Notes under the pieces: generated by a model | What the model was told of the DNA's origin: nothing | Databases searched by the model: none | Seen by the model: only the letters and a program-made list of their open reading frames with translations | Program-made: the position numbers and the translations under genes | Source of the DNA: Rhizomicrobium sp. | GTDB lineage: Bacteria > Pseudomonadota > Alphaproteobacteria > Micropepsales > Micropepsaceae | Direction: 5' to 3' | Length of the DNA: 64,000 nucleotides | NCBI GenBank assembly: GCA_037200045.1 | Contig: JBBCHM010000002.1 | Location: forward strand, 1,291,241-1,355,240 | Shown: positions 1 to 8,213 of the stretch, piece after piece | How positions within the stretch are numbered: the first letter of the stretch is position 1 | Layout: the number at the start of each line of letters is the position of its first letter

Positions 1-684
1 GGGATCGAAGGTCGCTTTCAGGAGCGCGGTCAGCGTCGCCGCGTCGATATCGCCGGAAACCGCGATCCTCGCCCCGCCCTTCACCCAATGAGTCGCGGCG
101 AAGGCCTTCAGGTCGGCGGCGCCGATCGCGCTCAGGCTCCGGGTCTCGCCGTTGACCGGATGGGCGTAGGGATGGTTGCCGAAATAGACCCGATAGAAGC
201 GGTTGGCCGCGACGGCGGCGGGATCGCTGTCGTCCTGCTGGATGGACTGGATCATCTGGGCGCGGACGCGCTCGATCGCGTCGGCGTCGAAGCGCGGATG
301 CCGCAGCGCCAGCGCGAACAGGCGGAAGGCATCCTTCGCCTGCGACGACAGCGTACTGAAGGACAGCACCAGCCAGTCGCGGTCAGGCGACATGGAAAGC
401 TGGATGGCGCGGTTGGCGATCTCGGACTGGTAGGCTTCGGAAGTCAGCGGGCCGGCGCCCTCGTTGAACAGATAGGCGGCGAAGGCGGCGAGGCCGGCCT
501 TGCCCGCCGGATCGTAGGCCGAGCCCGCCGGCAGCGAGACGGTGACGGCCAGCATCGGAACGGTGTGATCCTCCTCGAACCAGACCTGCTCGTTCGGCCC
601 GATGTCGAGCGGGCGCGGCGCCGAGGCGAGTGCCGGACCGGCGAACCCGAGGGCGAAGAGAAGCGCGAGGGCGAATTTTCTCAT
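1..684 (-). CDS. M16-family peptidase homologue lacking the zinc motif (3' end cut by window edge)
   Basis: Only the N-terminal 228 codons lie in the window. The protein starts with a hydrophobic signal peptide (MRKFALALLFALGF) ending near an ALASA cleavage site and continues with an M16 inverzincin-type fold. Where an active M16 enzyme carries HxxEH, the sequence reads LAAFAAYLFNEG, so the metal site is absent. In bacterial M16 pairs the second subunit is often such a non-catalytic partner that completes the chamber in the periplasm. Its ATG overlaps the stop of the preceding catalytic M16 gene (ATGA), which indicates translational coupling and a likely heterodimer. Family call is firm; the pairing is inferred. 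Confidence 0.85.
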   Translation of the reverse strand, partial: MRKFALALLFALGFAGPALASAPRPLDIGPNEQVWFEEDHTVPMLAVTVSLPAGSAYDPAGKAGLAAFAAYLFNEGAGPLTSEAYQSEIANRAIQLSMSPDRDWLVLSFSTLSSQAKDAFRLFALALRHPRFDADAIERVRAQMIQSIQQDDSDPAAVAANRFYRVYFGNHPYAHPVNGETRSLSAIGAADLKAFAATHWVKGGARIAVSGDIDAATLTALLKATFDP

Positions 685-2177
685 GACGGACCCGGCGTCA
701 GATAGAGCGTGACGGATTCGCGCGGCACGAGCTGTTCGGCGGCGGCGGCGCGCACCTCCTCGGCGGTGACCGCCTCGATGGCGCGCGGCCAGTTCTGCAG
801 GTCGGCGACCGTGCGGCCGACCGCGAGCACCTGGCCATAGGCGGTGGCGAGCTGGAGCTGGTTGTCGCGGCGGAACACGTCGCCGGCGACGAGCTGGGTC
901 TTGATGTGCGCCAGTGCGGCCGCGGACGGCGGCGCCTTCGCAAAGTCGGCGAGGATGGTATCGACCGCGCGTTCGAGCTGGGGCAGCGACACGCCGGGGC
1001 GCGGCGTCGCGAAGACCGAGAAGGCGCCGGCGTCGCGCGCGTCGCCGTCATAGGTGGCCCCGGCATCGGTGGCGAGCTTCTGCTCGACCACCAGGGTGCG
1101 ATAGAGCACCGCGTTGGCGTCGCCGCCGAGCAGCGCGGCGAGGACTTCGAGCGCCTCGGCCTGGCCGAGCCTGCCCTCGGCATAGCTCGCGACGCGCCAG
1201 CTTCGCGAGAAGCTCGGCACGCCGGCATCGGGGCGGGCGATGGCGAGGCGCGTTTCGCCGAGCCGCGCCGGCTCGGCATAGACCGCGCGCGGTTCGAGCG
1301 CGCGCGCCGGCACTTTCGCCAGCGTGCCGGCGGCGGCGGCCTTCACCTCGTCCGGAGTCACGTCGCCGACCTCGACCAGGATGGCGTTGTTGGGCGCGTA
1401 GTGATGGTCGTAGAAGCTCTGTGCCTCGGCGCGGCCCATGCGGTGGACTTCGTCCGGCCAGCCGATCACCGGGCGGCCATAGGGATGGGAGAGATAGAGC
1501 GCGGCATCGACCTGCTCGGCGGCGAGCGAGGCGGGCACGTTGTCGATGCGCATGCGGCGCTCCTCGAGCACCACGTCGCGTTCGGTCTTCACGCCGGCAT
1601 CGGTGAGTTCGAGATGCGCCATGCGGTCGGCCTCCAGCCCCATCACGAGCTTCAGCCGGTCGCGCGCGATCTGTTCGTAGAAGGCGGTGTAGTCCTCGGT
1701 GGTGAAGGCGTTGTCCTCGCCGCCGTTGCGGGCGATCAGGCGCGAGAAGGTGTCGCCCGGCTCGGCCTTGGTGCCGCGAAACATCATGTGCTCGAAGAAA
1801 TGGGCGAGGCCGGAATGGCCGGCCGGATCGTCCATGCCGCCGACCTTGTACCAGATCATCTGGGTGACGACCGGCGCGCGGTGGTCGGGGATGACGACGA
1901 CCTGCAGGCCGTTGGGGAGCGCGAACTGGGTGACGGATTCGGCGGCGGGGGCGGCACCGAGCGAAAGCAGCGTCGCCGCCACGAAAGCGGGCAGCCCTAC
2001 CCTCCCCTTGAGGGGTCCTAGCGACAGCGTATGGACGCGCAGCGGGGGTCGAAAAATTCGAAGCGCAGCGAAGAATTTTTCGGGGAGGGGTCTGGGTGCT
2101 CCAGCTTGACCCCTCCCCGAAATTTGCTTCGCAAATTTCGACCCTCCCTCAAGGGGAGGGTAGAAATTGGAGCCCAT
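681..2177 (-). CDS. M16 zinc peptidase, catalytic subunit, with repeat-derived N-terminal extension
   Basis: The protein contains the inverted zinc motif HFFEH (about residues 126-130) followed about 75 residues later by VVLEERRMRID, which supplies the third metal ligand: a complete M16 active site. It is expected to degrade peptides or act in envelope quality control in the periplasm. A signal-peptide-like segment (AFVAATLLSLGAAPAAES) lies about 65 residues in. Everything before it is encoded by a palindromic element sitting in frame between the ATG and the signal peptide. The ATG overlaps the stop of the upstream lipoprotein gene (TGATG), so I keep it as the start. An alternative is an internal GTG just before the signal core (VAATLLSLG). 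Confidence 0.85.
   Translation of the reverse strand: MGSNFYPPLEGGSKFAKQISGRGQAGAPRPLPEKFFAALRIFRPPLRVHTLSLGPLKGRVGLPAFVAATLLSLGAAPAAESVTQFALPNGLQVVVIPDHRAPVVTQMIWYKVGGMDDPAGHSGLAHFFEHMMFRGTKAEPGDTFSRLIARNGGEDNAFTTEDYTAFYEQIARDRLKLVMGLEADRMAHLELTDAGVKTERDVVLEERRMRIDNVPASLAAEQVDAALYLSHPYGRPVIGWPDEVHRMGRAEAQSFYDHHYAPNNAILVEVGDVTPDEVKAAAAGTLAKVPARALEPRAVYAEPARLGETRLAIARPDAGVPSFSRSWRVASYAEGRLGQAEALEVLAALLGGDANAVLYRTLVVEQKLATDAGATYDGDARDAGAFSVFATPRPGVSLPQLERAVDTILADFAKAPPSAAALAHIKTQLVAGDVFRRDNQLQLATAYGQVLAVGRTVADLQNWPRAIEAVTAEEVRAAAAEQLVPRESVTLYLTPGPS
1998..2162. repeat. MITE-like palindromic element with 16-bp perfect terminal inverted repeats
   Basis: The ends TACCCTCCCCTTGAGG (1998-2013) and CCTCAAGGGGAGGGTA (2147-2162) are exact reverse complements. 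Inside are two further hairpins, around the AAATTTGCTTCGCAAATTT core and around TCGAAAAATTCG/GAATTTTTCGG. The element shares its C-rich ends and an internal GCGCAGCGA stretch with the copy at 49889-50043. It has no coding capacity of its own but is read in frame by the M16 gene. Confidence 0.85.
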
Positions 2178-2773
2178 CAAAACGGCCAGAGGTCGTCGAG
2201 CAGGCCCTTGTCGCTGGTCCCGCTCGAATCGTCGGGCGACCGCGGCGCCGGAGCACCCGGCGCGGCGGCCGGCGAGCCGGCGCGGGCGGCGTCGACGCGG
2301 CGGGCCTCGGCGTCGGCATCGACCGGCGTCGAGCCCGGCTCGGGCGTCGGACCCTTCCAGAACAGGACGCTGTTGGCGAAGCTGTCGTCGGAGGCGCGCA
2401 TGCCGCGCGCGTCGGAGGCGATCTGCTGGCGGATCGCCGGATCGGCGTTCTGCACGCCGGCGGCGGCGAGGAAATAGCGCTCGCCGGGGCTCATCGTGGC
2501 GGGCAGCGTCGAGGCGATGGTCGCCTGGTCGGCGTTGAACAGCGCGCTCTGCGCCGACTGGGTCGGCTCGGTCTGGTTGGTCGGCGCGGTGCCGGGCGCC
2601 GGCGGCTTCAGGTTGAAGTCGGGCGGGATGACGAGCGGCGCCTTGGTGACGACCGCGAACTCGTCGGGGGAATCCTTGCCCTGGCCGGCGGCGTCGCGGA
2701 TCTGCTCGCAGCCCGACAGCGCGAAGGCGGCGCCGGCGGCGAAGGCAAGGGCGAAAAGGGTGCGCGACTGCAT
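2177..2773 (-). CDS. BamF-like (DUF3035) outer-membrane lipoprotein
   Basis: A 198-residue protein with an N-terminal signal and lipobox ending FALSGC, followed by a Pro-rich stretch with PDEFAVVTKAPLVIPPDF, the hallmark of the DUF3035 family found downstream of lspA in alphaproteobacteria. Family members have been linked to the beta-barrel assembly machinery as BamF. The rest is low-complexity Ala/Pro-rich sequence. It lies directly after lspA and is translationally coupled to the M16 peptidase gene, so the group probably forms one envelope-biogenesis operon starting at or before ileS. The lipoprotein call is firm; the BAM role comes from family knowledge. Confidence 0.8.
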   Translation of the reverse strand: MQSRTLFALAFAAGAAFALSGCEQIRDAAGQGKDSPDEFAVVTKAPLVIPPDFNLKPPAPGTAPTNQTEPTQSAQSALFNADQATIASTLPATMSPGERYFLAAAGVQNADPAIRQQIASDARGMRASDDSFANSVLFWKGPTPEPGSTPVDADAEARRVDAARAGSPAAAPGAPAPRSPDDSSGTSDKGLLDDLWPF

Positions 2774-2801
2774 GGACTACTCCCGAACTCTGCTATTCCG
2801 T

Positions 2802-3329
2802 TCAACCCGGTTCATGGCCCGGGTGCGCCTCCGGCCGCATCAGCGCGTCGTACAGCAGCGCGATCACGCCGAAGGTGATTGCCGCGTCGGCCACGTTGAA
2901 GACATACCAGTCATAGCCGAAGACGTAAAAGTGGAAAAAGTCGGCAACCTTTCCGTAGATCAGCCGGTCGATCAGGTTATTCCCGATGGCGCCGCCGATA
3001 ACCAAGCCGAGGCCGATCGCAAGCGCCCGCCGCTGGGCGTTCCACAGCCACCAGCCGAGGCCGATTACCGCGAAAAGCGACAGGAAAACCAGGAAGGTCG
3101 AGCCCATCCGGCTGTGCGCCGGGAACAGGCCGTAGCTGACGCCGGGATTCCACACCATCACAAGATTAAAGAACGGCAATACGGGGACGGACTGGCCGGC
3201 GACCATGTCGCGGAAGCCGAAGCCGTACAGCAGGGCCAGCTTGCTCGCCTGGTCGAGCAGGAGCGCGACCGCGGCCGAGGCCAGGCCCCAGTCGCGCGGG
3301 GACATGGTTAGCGACGGCCTAGGCGGCAT
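2802..3329 (-). CDS. lspA: Lipoprotein signal peptidase II
   Basis: A four-helix inner-membrane aspartyl peptidase that cleaves prolipoproteins after diacylglyceryl transfer. Both catalytic Asp motifs are present: GNNLIDR (Asp near residue 121) and FNVADAAIT (Asp near 148). VWNPGVSYGLF matches the conserved N-G-xSFG-type loop. The chosen ATG overlaps the ileS stop by about 11 bases. A second ATG at 3305 (MSPRDWGLA) fits the usual N-terminal length equally well. It sits between ileS and a lipoprotein gene, which is presumably one of its substrates. Identity is very secure; only the start is uncertain. Confidence 0.95.
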   Translation of the reverse strand: MPPRPSLTMSPRDWGLASAAVALLLDQASKLALLYGFGFRDMVAGQSVPVLPFFNLVMVWNPGVSYGLFPAHSRMGSTFLVFLSLFAVIGLGWWLWNAQRRALAIGLGLVIGGAIGNNLIDRLIYGKVADFFHFYVFGYDWYVFNVADAAITFGVIALLYDALMRPEAHPGHEPG

Positions 3330-6297
3330 CGACGGCCTCGCTGCAGCGGTTGCAGAGGTCGGGATGGTTCGGGTGGCTGCCGACCTCGGGCAGGATCATC
3401 CAGCAGCGGGCGCATTTGTCGCCCTCGGCGTGATGGAATTCCACCGCCACGCCAGGAACCTCGGTCGCAAGCTCGAACGCGCCGGTTGGCCAGATCAACC
3501 GATTGACCTTCCGACCGGGGCTTTCAAGCTTTCCCATATTTTCAAGATTCTCTGCCTCGAACCCTGTGCCCGGAGCTGTTCCGAGCTGCACCATGATTTG
3601 TGATGTGATTGCGATCTCCGCAAACGGCACACTCTTGAGCAGTTCTTCATCCTTTGGATCGGAAACGTATACGACCGGGCGCGCTTCCAGGCTGGCGCCG
3701 ATCACCTTGTCGCGGCGCTTGAGCTCCAGCGCGCCGGTGACGACGCGGCGCAGCACGCGGATGCGGTTCCATTTCTCGATCAGCGCGTCGTTCCGCCAGC
3801 CTTCGGGCGTGGGCGGGAAGACCTGCAGATGCACGCTCTCATGCTCGCCGGGGAAGCGGTGCAGCCAGGCTTCTTCCATGGTGAAGCACAGCAGCGGCGC
3901 CAGCCAGGTGACGACGCGGCGGAACACCTCGTCCGTCACGGTGCGGGCGGAACGGCGGCGCGCCGCGTGCTTGGAGTCGCAATAGAGCGAATCCTTGCGG
4001 ATGTCGAAATAGAACGCCGACAGCTCGTTGGTGCAGAACGAGAAGACGGTGTTGTAGACGCGGTTGAAGTCGTAGGATTCGTAACCCTCGCGCACCAGGC
4101 CGTCGAGCTCGGCCAGCTTGGCGAGGATGTAGCGTTCCAGCTCCGGCATTTCGGCCGGCGCGATGCGCTCGGCCTCGTCGAAGCCCGCGAGGTTCGCGAG
4201 CATGAAGCGGATCGTGTTGCGCAGGCGGCGATAGGCGTCGGCGTTCGCCTGGATCACGTCGCTGCCCATGCGCAGGTCCTGCGTGAAATCCGACGAGGCG
4301 ACCCAGAGGCGGAAGATGTCGGCGCCGTTCTTCTCCGCGATGGCCTGCGGCAGGATCACATTGCCGACCGATTTCGACATCTTGTCGCCCTCGCGGTCGA
4401 GCACGAAGCCGGCGGTCAGCACCTCGTCATAGGGCGCGCGGCCGCGCGTGGCGCAGCTTTCCAGCAGCGAGGACTGGAACCAGCCGCGATGCTGGTCGGA
4501 GCCTTCGAGATAAAGATCGGCGTGGTCCTTTTGCGGCCATTCCGGTTCGAGCGGCTGTTCCACCGTGAACACGTGCGTCGAGCCGGAATCGAACCAGACA
4601 TCGAGGATGTCCTTCACCTGTTCGTAGTCGTCGGCGTCGCGGCCGTTGCCGAGGAAGCGCGCGGCCGAACCCGGCTTGTACCAGGCGTCGGCGCCTTCCT
4701 CGCGGAAGGCCTCGGTGATGCGGGCGTTCACGTCGGCGTCGAACAGCACGGTCTGCGTCTTCTTCTCCACGAAGATGGCGAGCGGCACGCCCCAGGCGCG
4801 CTGGCGCGACAGGACCCAATCGGGCCGGTCCTTCACCATGCCGGCGAGGCGGTTCTCGCCGGACTTCGGATACCATTTGGTGTCGTGGATCGCCTTCATG
4901 GCGCGGGCGCGCAGCGTGTCGGCCGGATCGGACGTGATGGCCTTGTCCATCGCGACGAACCATTGCGGCGTGGCGCGGAAGATCACCGGCGCGCGGGAGC
5001 GCCAGCTATGCGGATAGGAATGGCGCAGCGTGCCCTGGGCGAGCAGCGCGCCGGCCTCGATCAGCGCGGCGATGACGGATTTGTTCGCGTCGCCGTCCTT
5101 CTTGCCGTCGCGCGACAGGATGAACTTGCCGGCGAAGAGGGGAACGTTGGCCGAGAAGGAGCCGTCTTCCTTCACCACGTTGAAGGCGTCGGGATTCGTG
5201 CGCGCGTAGTCTGGGAAGTTATGGAGGATCAGCTCGAAATCTTCCTCGCCATGGCCGGGCGCGGTGTGGACGAAGCCGGTGCCGGTGTCGGCGGTGACGT
5301 GATCGCCGGAAAGGAGCGGGACGTCGAACTCGTAGCCCTGGCCGCGGAACGGGTGCGCGGCGACCGCGCCTTTCGGATCGGCGGCGCCGAGACGGTTCAG
5401 CACGATCTTCGCGTGCTTGGCCGTCTGATCGGCCAGCGCATCGGCGAGCGCGATCTTCTCGCCGGGCTTGGCGAGAGCGCCCTCCTCCGCTGCCGTCACT
5501 TCATAAAGGCCGTAATCCATCGTCGGCGAATAGGCGATGGCGCGGTTGCCGGGGATGGTCCAAGGCGTGGTCGTCCAGATGACGATGCTCGCGCCTTTGA
5601 GCGCGCCGGACACGACGGGAAACTTCACATAGATCGTCGGGCTGGTCTTGTCGTGATACTCGACCTCGGCCTCGGCGAGCGCGGTCTTCTCGACCGGCGA
5701 CCACATCACGGGGCGGAAGCCGCGATAGAGCAGCTTGTTCGCGACGAACTTGTGCAGCTCGCCCGCGATCACCGCCTCGGCGCGGTAGTCCATCGTGGTG
5801 TAGGGCTTGTACCATTCGCCCATGCAGCCGAGCCGGATGAATTGTTTCCGCTGCACGTCGATCCAGTGCTCGGCGAAGGCGCGGCAGTCCTTGCGCAGCA
5901 CGTCGATCGGCACGTCGTCCTTCGACTTGCCTTCCTTGCGGTACTTCTCCTCGATCTTCCATTCGATCGGCAGGCCATGGCAGTCCCAGCCGGGGATGTA
6001 GGGCGCGTCGTAGCCGAGGAAGCCGCGCGACCGCACCACGATGTCCTTCAGCACCTTGTTGAGGCCGGTGCCGGAATGGATTTCGCCATTGGCATAGGGC
6101 GGGCCGTCGTGCAGCACGAAGAGCGGGCGGCCCTTCGCGGCGGCGCGGATGCGGCGGTAGAGATCGATCGCGTCCCAGCGCGCCAGCCATTGCGGCTCGG
6201 CCTTGGGCAGGCCGGCCTGCATCGGAAAGTCGGTCGCGGGCAGGAACAGGGTGGCGCGGTAATCGTGCGCGGAAGTCTCGGTCGTGGTGTCGGGCAT
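3319..6297 (-). CDS. ileS: Isoleucyl-tRNA synthetase
   Basis: A 992-residue class Ia synthetase that charges tRNA-Ile in the cytoplasm. Order: N-terminal catalytic part, CP1 editing domain, DKMSKSVGN signature near residue 640, anticodon-binding region, and a C-terminal zinc module (CARC...CNRC) typical of bacterial IleS1 enzymes. The signature normally written HIGH reads HSGT (residues 74-77, in GEIHSGTGLNK), keeping the first His and the Gly but replacing the last His by Thr. Length is slightly above the usual 930-960. The lspA start overlaps its end, so the two are co-transcribed. Identity is certain. Confidence 0.97.
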   Translation of the reverse strand: MPDTTTETSAHDYRATLFLPATDFPMQAGLPKAEPQWLARWDAIDLYRRIRAAAKGRPLFVLHDGPPYANGEIHSGTGLNKVLKDIVVRSRGFLGYDAPYIPGWDCHGLPIEWKIEEKYRKEGKSKDDVPIDVLRKDCRAFAEHWIDVQRKQFIRLGCMGEWYKPYTTMDYRAEAVIAGELHKFVANKLLYRGFRPVMWSPVEKTALAEAEVEYHDKTSPTIYVKFPVVSGALKGASIVIWTTTPWTIPGNRAIAYSPTMDYGLYEVTAAEEGALAKPGEKIALADALADQTAKHAKIVLNRLGAADPKGAVAAHPFRGQGYEFDVPLLSGDHVTADTGTGFVHTAPGHGEEDFELILHNFPDYARTNPDAFNVVKEDGSFSANVPLFAGKFILSRDGKKDGDANKSVIAALIEAGALLAQGTLRHSYPHSWRSRAPVIFRATPQWFVAMDKAITSDPADTLRARAMKAIHDTKWYPKSGENRLAGMVKDRPDWVLSRQRAWGVPLAIFVEKKTQTVLFDADVNARITEAFREEGADAWYKPGSAARFLGNGRDADDYEQVKDILDVWFDSGSTHVFTVEQPLEPEWPQKDHADLYLEGSDQHRGWFQSSLLESCATRGRAPYDEVLTAGFVLDREGDKMSKSVGNVILPQAIAEKNGADIFRLWVASSDFTQDLRMGSDVIQANADAYRRLRNTIRFMLANLAGFDEAERIAPAEMPELERYILAKLAELDGLVREGYESYDFNRVYNTVFSFCTNELSAFYFDIRKDSLYCDSKHAARRRSARTVTDEVFRRVVTWLAPLLCFTMEEAWLHRFPGEHESVHLQVFPPTPEGWRNDALIEKWNRIRVLRRVVTGALELKRRDKVIGASLEARPVVYVSDPKDEELLKSVPFAEIAITSQIMVQLGTAPGTGFEAENLENMGKLESPGRKVNRLIWPTGAFELATEVPGVAVEFHHAEGDKCARCWMILPEVGSHPNHPDLCNRCSEAVDAA

Positions 6298-6475
6298 CAG
6301 TCGGGCTTTCGAGTCGGCGGGATGGTTGGATAGGGTCCCGGCCTCCGCGCGTCAGGGCTCAACCCCGGCGAGGAGCCGGGTGGCGAATTCGCGAAAATCC
6401 AACCAAAACAGGCATCTTTCCCGGCCGCCAAATCAGCGAGGCTGGTTCTAACAGGGGGGCGGCGGGCGGTCCAGC

Positions 6476-6970
6476 CTAGGTGCCCGGCGGCAGTCGGTTC
6501 ACGCGGAGGCGCGGAGACGCGGAGGGCGCCAAGCCGTTCACGACACGTTTGAGGCCATCTTTCAGCGTCGGCTGACCGAAATTGATGAGAAGGCCGACGG
6601 GGAGATTGAGCAGGCGCAAATAGGTCAGCAATTGCTTTGCGTGGACCGGCGAAGTCCGTTCAACCGATTTGATTTCCACCACGACCTGACTATCGATGAG
6701 CAAATCGACACGCAGGCCGTCGTCGAAATGCATTCCGTCGTAGTCGAAAGCGACTCCGTGCTGCCGCTCGACGGAAAATCCCCGGCGCGCGAGATCGCGC
6801 GCCAGAACCGCTTCGTAGACCGACTCCAACAGGCCGGGTCCGAGCCCGACGTGCAGCCTGTAGGCGGCATCGACGATCGCGCCCGTGACGTCGTCGAGCG
6901 AGCGCTCCGCGTGCTCCGCGTGATAATCCCATCGCGCCTCGGTCCGACGAAGATCAGGGCATCCTAGCAC
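6476..6970 (-). CDS. GxxExxY protein (PDDEXK-like fold)
   Basis: A 164-residue protein with the signature GLLESVYE, followed by FDYDGMHFDDGLRVDLLID and VVVEIKS. Together these resemble a PD-(D/E)xK nuclease core (D..ExK) and match the GxxExxY family. No biological function is established for the family. Both ends of the reading frame are made of CGCGGAG-type tandem repeats: the N-terminal HAEHAERS and the C-terminal ASPRLRV are translations of them. Similar repeats, without a gene, occur after ribF. It interrupts the usual ribF-ileS neighbourhood and looks like part of a mobile repeat. No partner gene is evident. Confidence 0.75.
   Translation of the reverse strand: MLGCPDLRRTEARWDYHAEHAERSLDDVTGAIVDAAYRLHVGLGPGLLESVYEAVLARDLARRGFSVERQHGVAFDYDGMHFDDGLRVDLLIDSQVVVEIKSVERTSPVHAKQLLTYLRLLNLPVGLLINFGQPTLKDGLKRVVNGLAPSASPRLRVNRLPPGT
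6498..6524. repeat. CGCGGAG tandem repeat at the 3' end of the GxxExxY gene
   Basis: The stretch ACGCGGAGGCGCGGAGACGC followed by GGAG is three imperfect copies of an 8-9 base unit. The matching opposite-orientation units CTCCGCGTGCTCCGCGTG lie at the other end of the gene (about 6903-6922), so the gene is bracketed by inverted copies. Confidence 0.7.
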
Positions 6971-7003
6971 ATGTTACGCTGTTTCAGGCGTTCGTCTGTG
7001 CGA

Positions 7004-8200
7004 TCAGGGCGCCGGCGGGAGGCGGCAATCGGGCCGCAGGCGCGCGTCGAGGCGGCGCGCGAAGGCGTCGAGGGGAAGGCCGCGCTGCCCGACGGGCACC
7101 ACGCGCAGGCCGGGGGCCAGCCGGCGGATCGCGTCGAGCGGCTGATAGTAGACCTTCATCCGCACCGTCCGCACGCCGTGGTCGCGCCACAGCTCGAAGG
7201 CGAGCGCGGTGCCCGGCGCGGTGTCGTCGGGCTGGCCCGGCAGGCGCCAGCGCACGCCCAAAAGTCCGGACAGGTTCGAGAGATTGGTGTCGTGCCCGAG
7301 GAAGAGGACGAAGCGCGCCCCGTCCGGCAGAGGCACGCCTTCTTCGCCCGGCACGCCGAGCGCGGCGAGGATCGCGCGGGCGAGGAAGGTCGCGTTGGCG
7401 GCCGCGACCGCGGGCGTGCGCCGGGCCAGGTCGGCGTAGAGATTGTGCAGCGGCATGACGGCGGCGATCCGTCCGGCGGCGCGGCCCCAGCCCACCTGAT
7501 CTCGCGCGAAGCCTTGCGCGTATTCGAGCAGCAGATTCTCGGCCAGCGTCGAGCCGGTATCGAGCGGGCCGGAGAGCTTCCCGTCGTCGCTCACCCGATT
7601 GTCGCCGGCGAGCGCGCAGTCGGCCGAAGCCAGGCACGCCTGCGGCCGCAGGATGCCGCGCAGCGCCGCATTGGCGCGCGCATAGCCGGCGCGGTTGCGC
7701 GCCACGACCCGCGCCAGGCGCGTGCGAAGGGCCTGCGCGGCCTCCTTGGAATCGAGCCGGCAAAGCTTCGCGCCATGGAACAAGGGATCGTCGTCGCCGG
7801 GCGGCGCCGATTTCACCGGCACGGCGCAATCGGGCGACAGCCCCTCGGCGACGGCGGCGGCGCTCGCAAGGGTGCGGCTGTCGGCATTGTCGGCCCAGAG
7901 AAAGACGCCGGACGGACAGCCTTGCGCGGCGAAGAGACCGGTCCGCGCATAATGCTCGCGAAGCGCGGCGCCGATGCGATGGAGCGCTTCGGCGCCATGA
8001 TCGGTGAGCTCGCCGGGCGCCGCCGGCCAGGCGGGCCAGGGCTGCGCGGCGAAGGCGGCATAGGCCTCGGGCGGCTTGGTGGGCGAGCGCACGCCGTGCC
8101 GCTCGACGATCACGACACGCTCCAGGACGGGCGCGGCCTGCGCCCCCGCCGCGCCGACAAGCAGCGCGACGGCGGCGCAGAGGCGGTGAAAGTTGCGCAA
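7004..8200 (-). CDS. Periplasmic histidine acid phosphatase (phytase / glucose-1-phosphatase type)
   Basis: Histidine-phosphatase-superfamily enzyme expected to remove phosphate from phytate or sugar phosphates in the periplasm. The catalytic RHGxRxP motif is present as ERHGVRSPTKPP, and the C-terminal His-Asp proton-donor motif as LGHDTNLSNL. A signal peptide (HRLCAAVALLVGAAGAQA) precedes the mature domain. I chose a TTG 14 bases after the TonB-receptor stop because it starts right at the signal peptide; an upstream ATG at 8305 would add a non-signal-like 35-residue leader. Gene order suggests co-transcription with the receptor, hence uptake plus hydrolysis of a phosphorylated substrate. Exact substrate is unknown. 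Confidence 0.85.
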   Translation of the reverse strand: MRNFHRLCAAVALLVGAAGAQAAPVLERVVIVERHGVRSPTKPPEAYAAFAAQPWPAWPAAPGELTDHGAEALHRIGAALREHYARTGLFAAQGCPSGVFLWADNADSRTLASAAAVAEGLSPDCAVPVKSAPPGDDDPLFHGAKLCRLDSKEAAQALRTRLARVVARNRAGYARANAALRGILRPQACLASADCALAGDNRVSDDGKLSGPLDTGSTLAENLLLEYAQGFARDQVGWGRAAGRIAAVMPLHNLYADLARRTPAVAAANATFLARAILAALGVPGEEGVPLPDGARFVLFLGHDTNLSNLSGLLGVRWRLPGQPDDTAPGTALAFELWRDHGVRTVRMKVYYQPLDAIRRLAPGLRVVPVGQRGLPLDAFARRLDARLRPDCRLPPAP

Positions 8201-8213
8201 GCCCGGACCGTTC

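Noticed and set aside
3829..6333. 834-codon frame opposite ileS
   Set aside because: Antisense shadow of a certain synthetase gene; composition is not protein-like.
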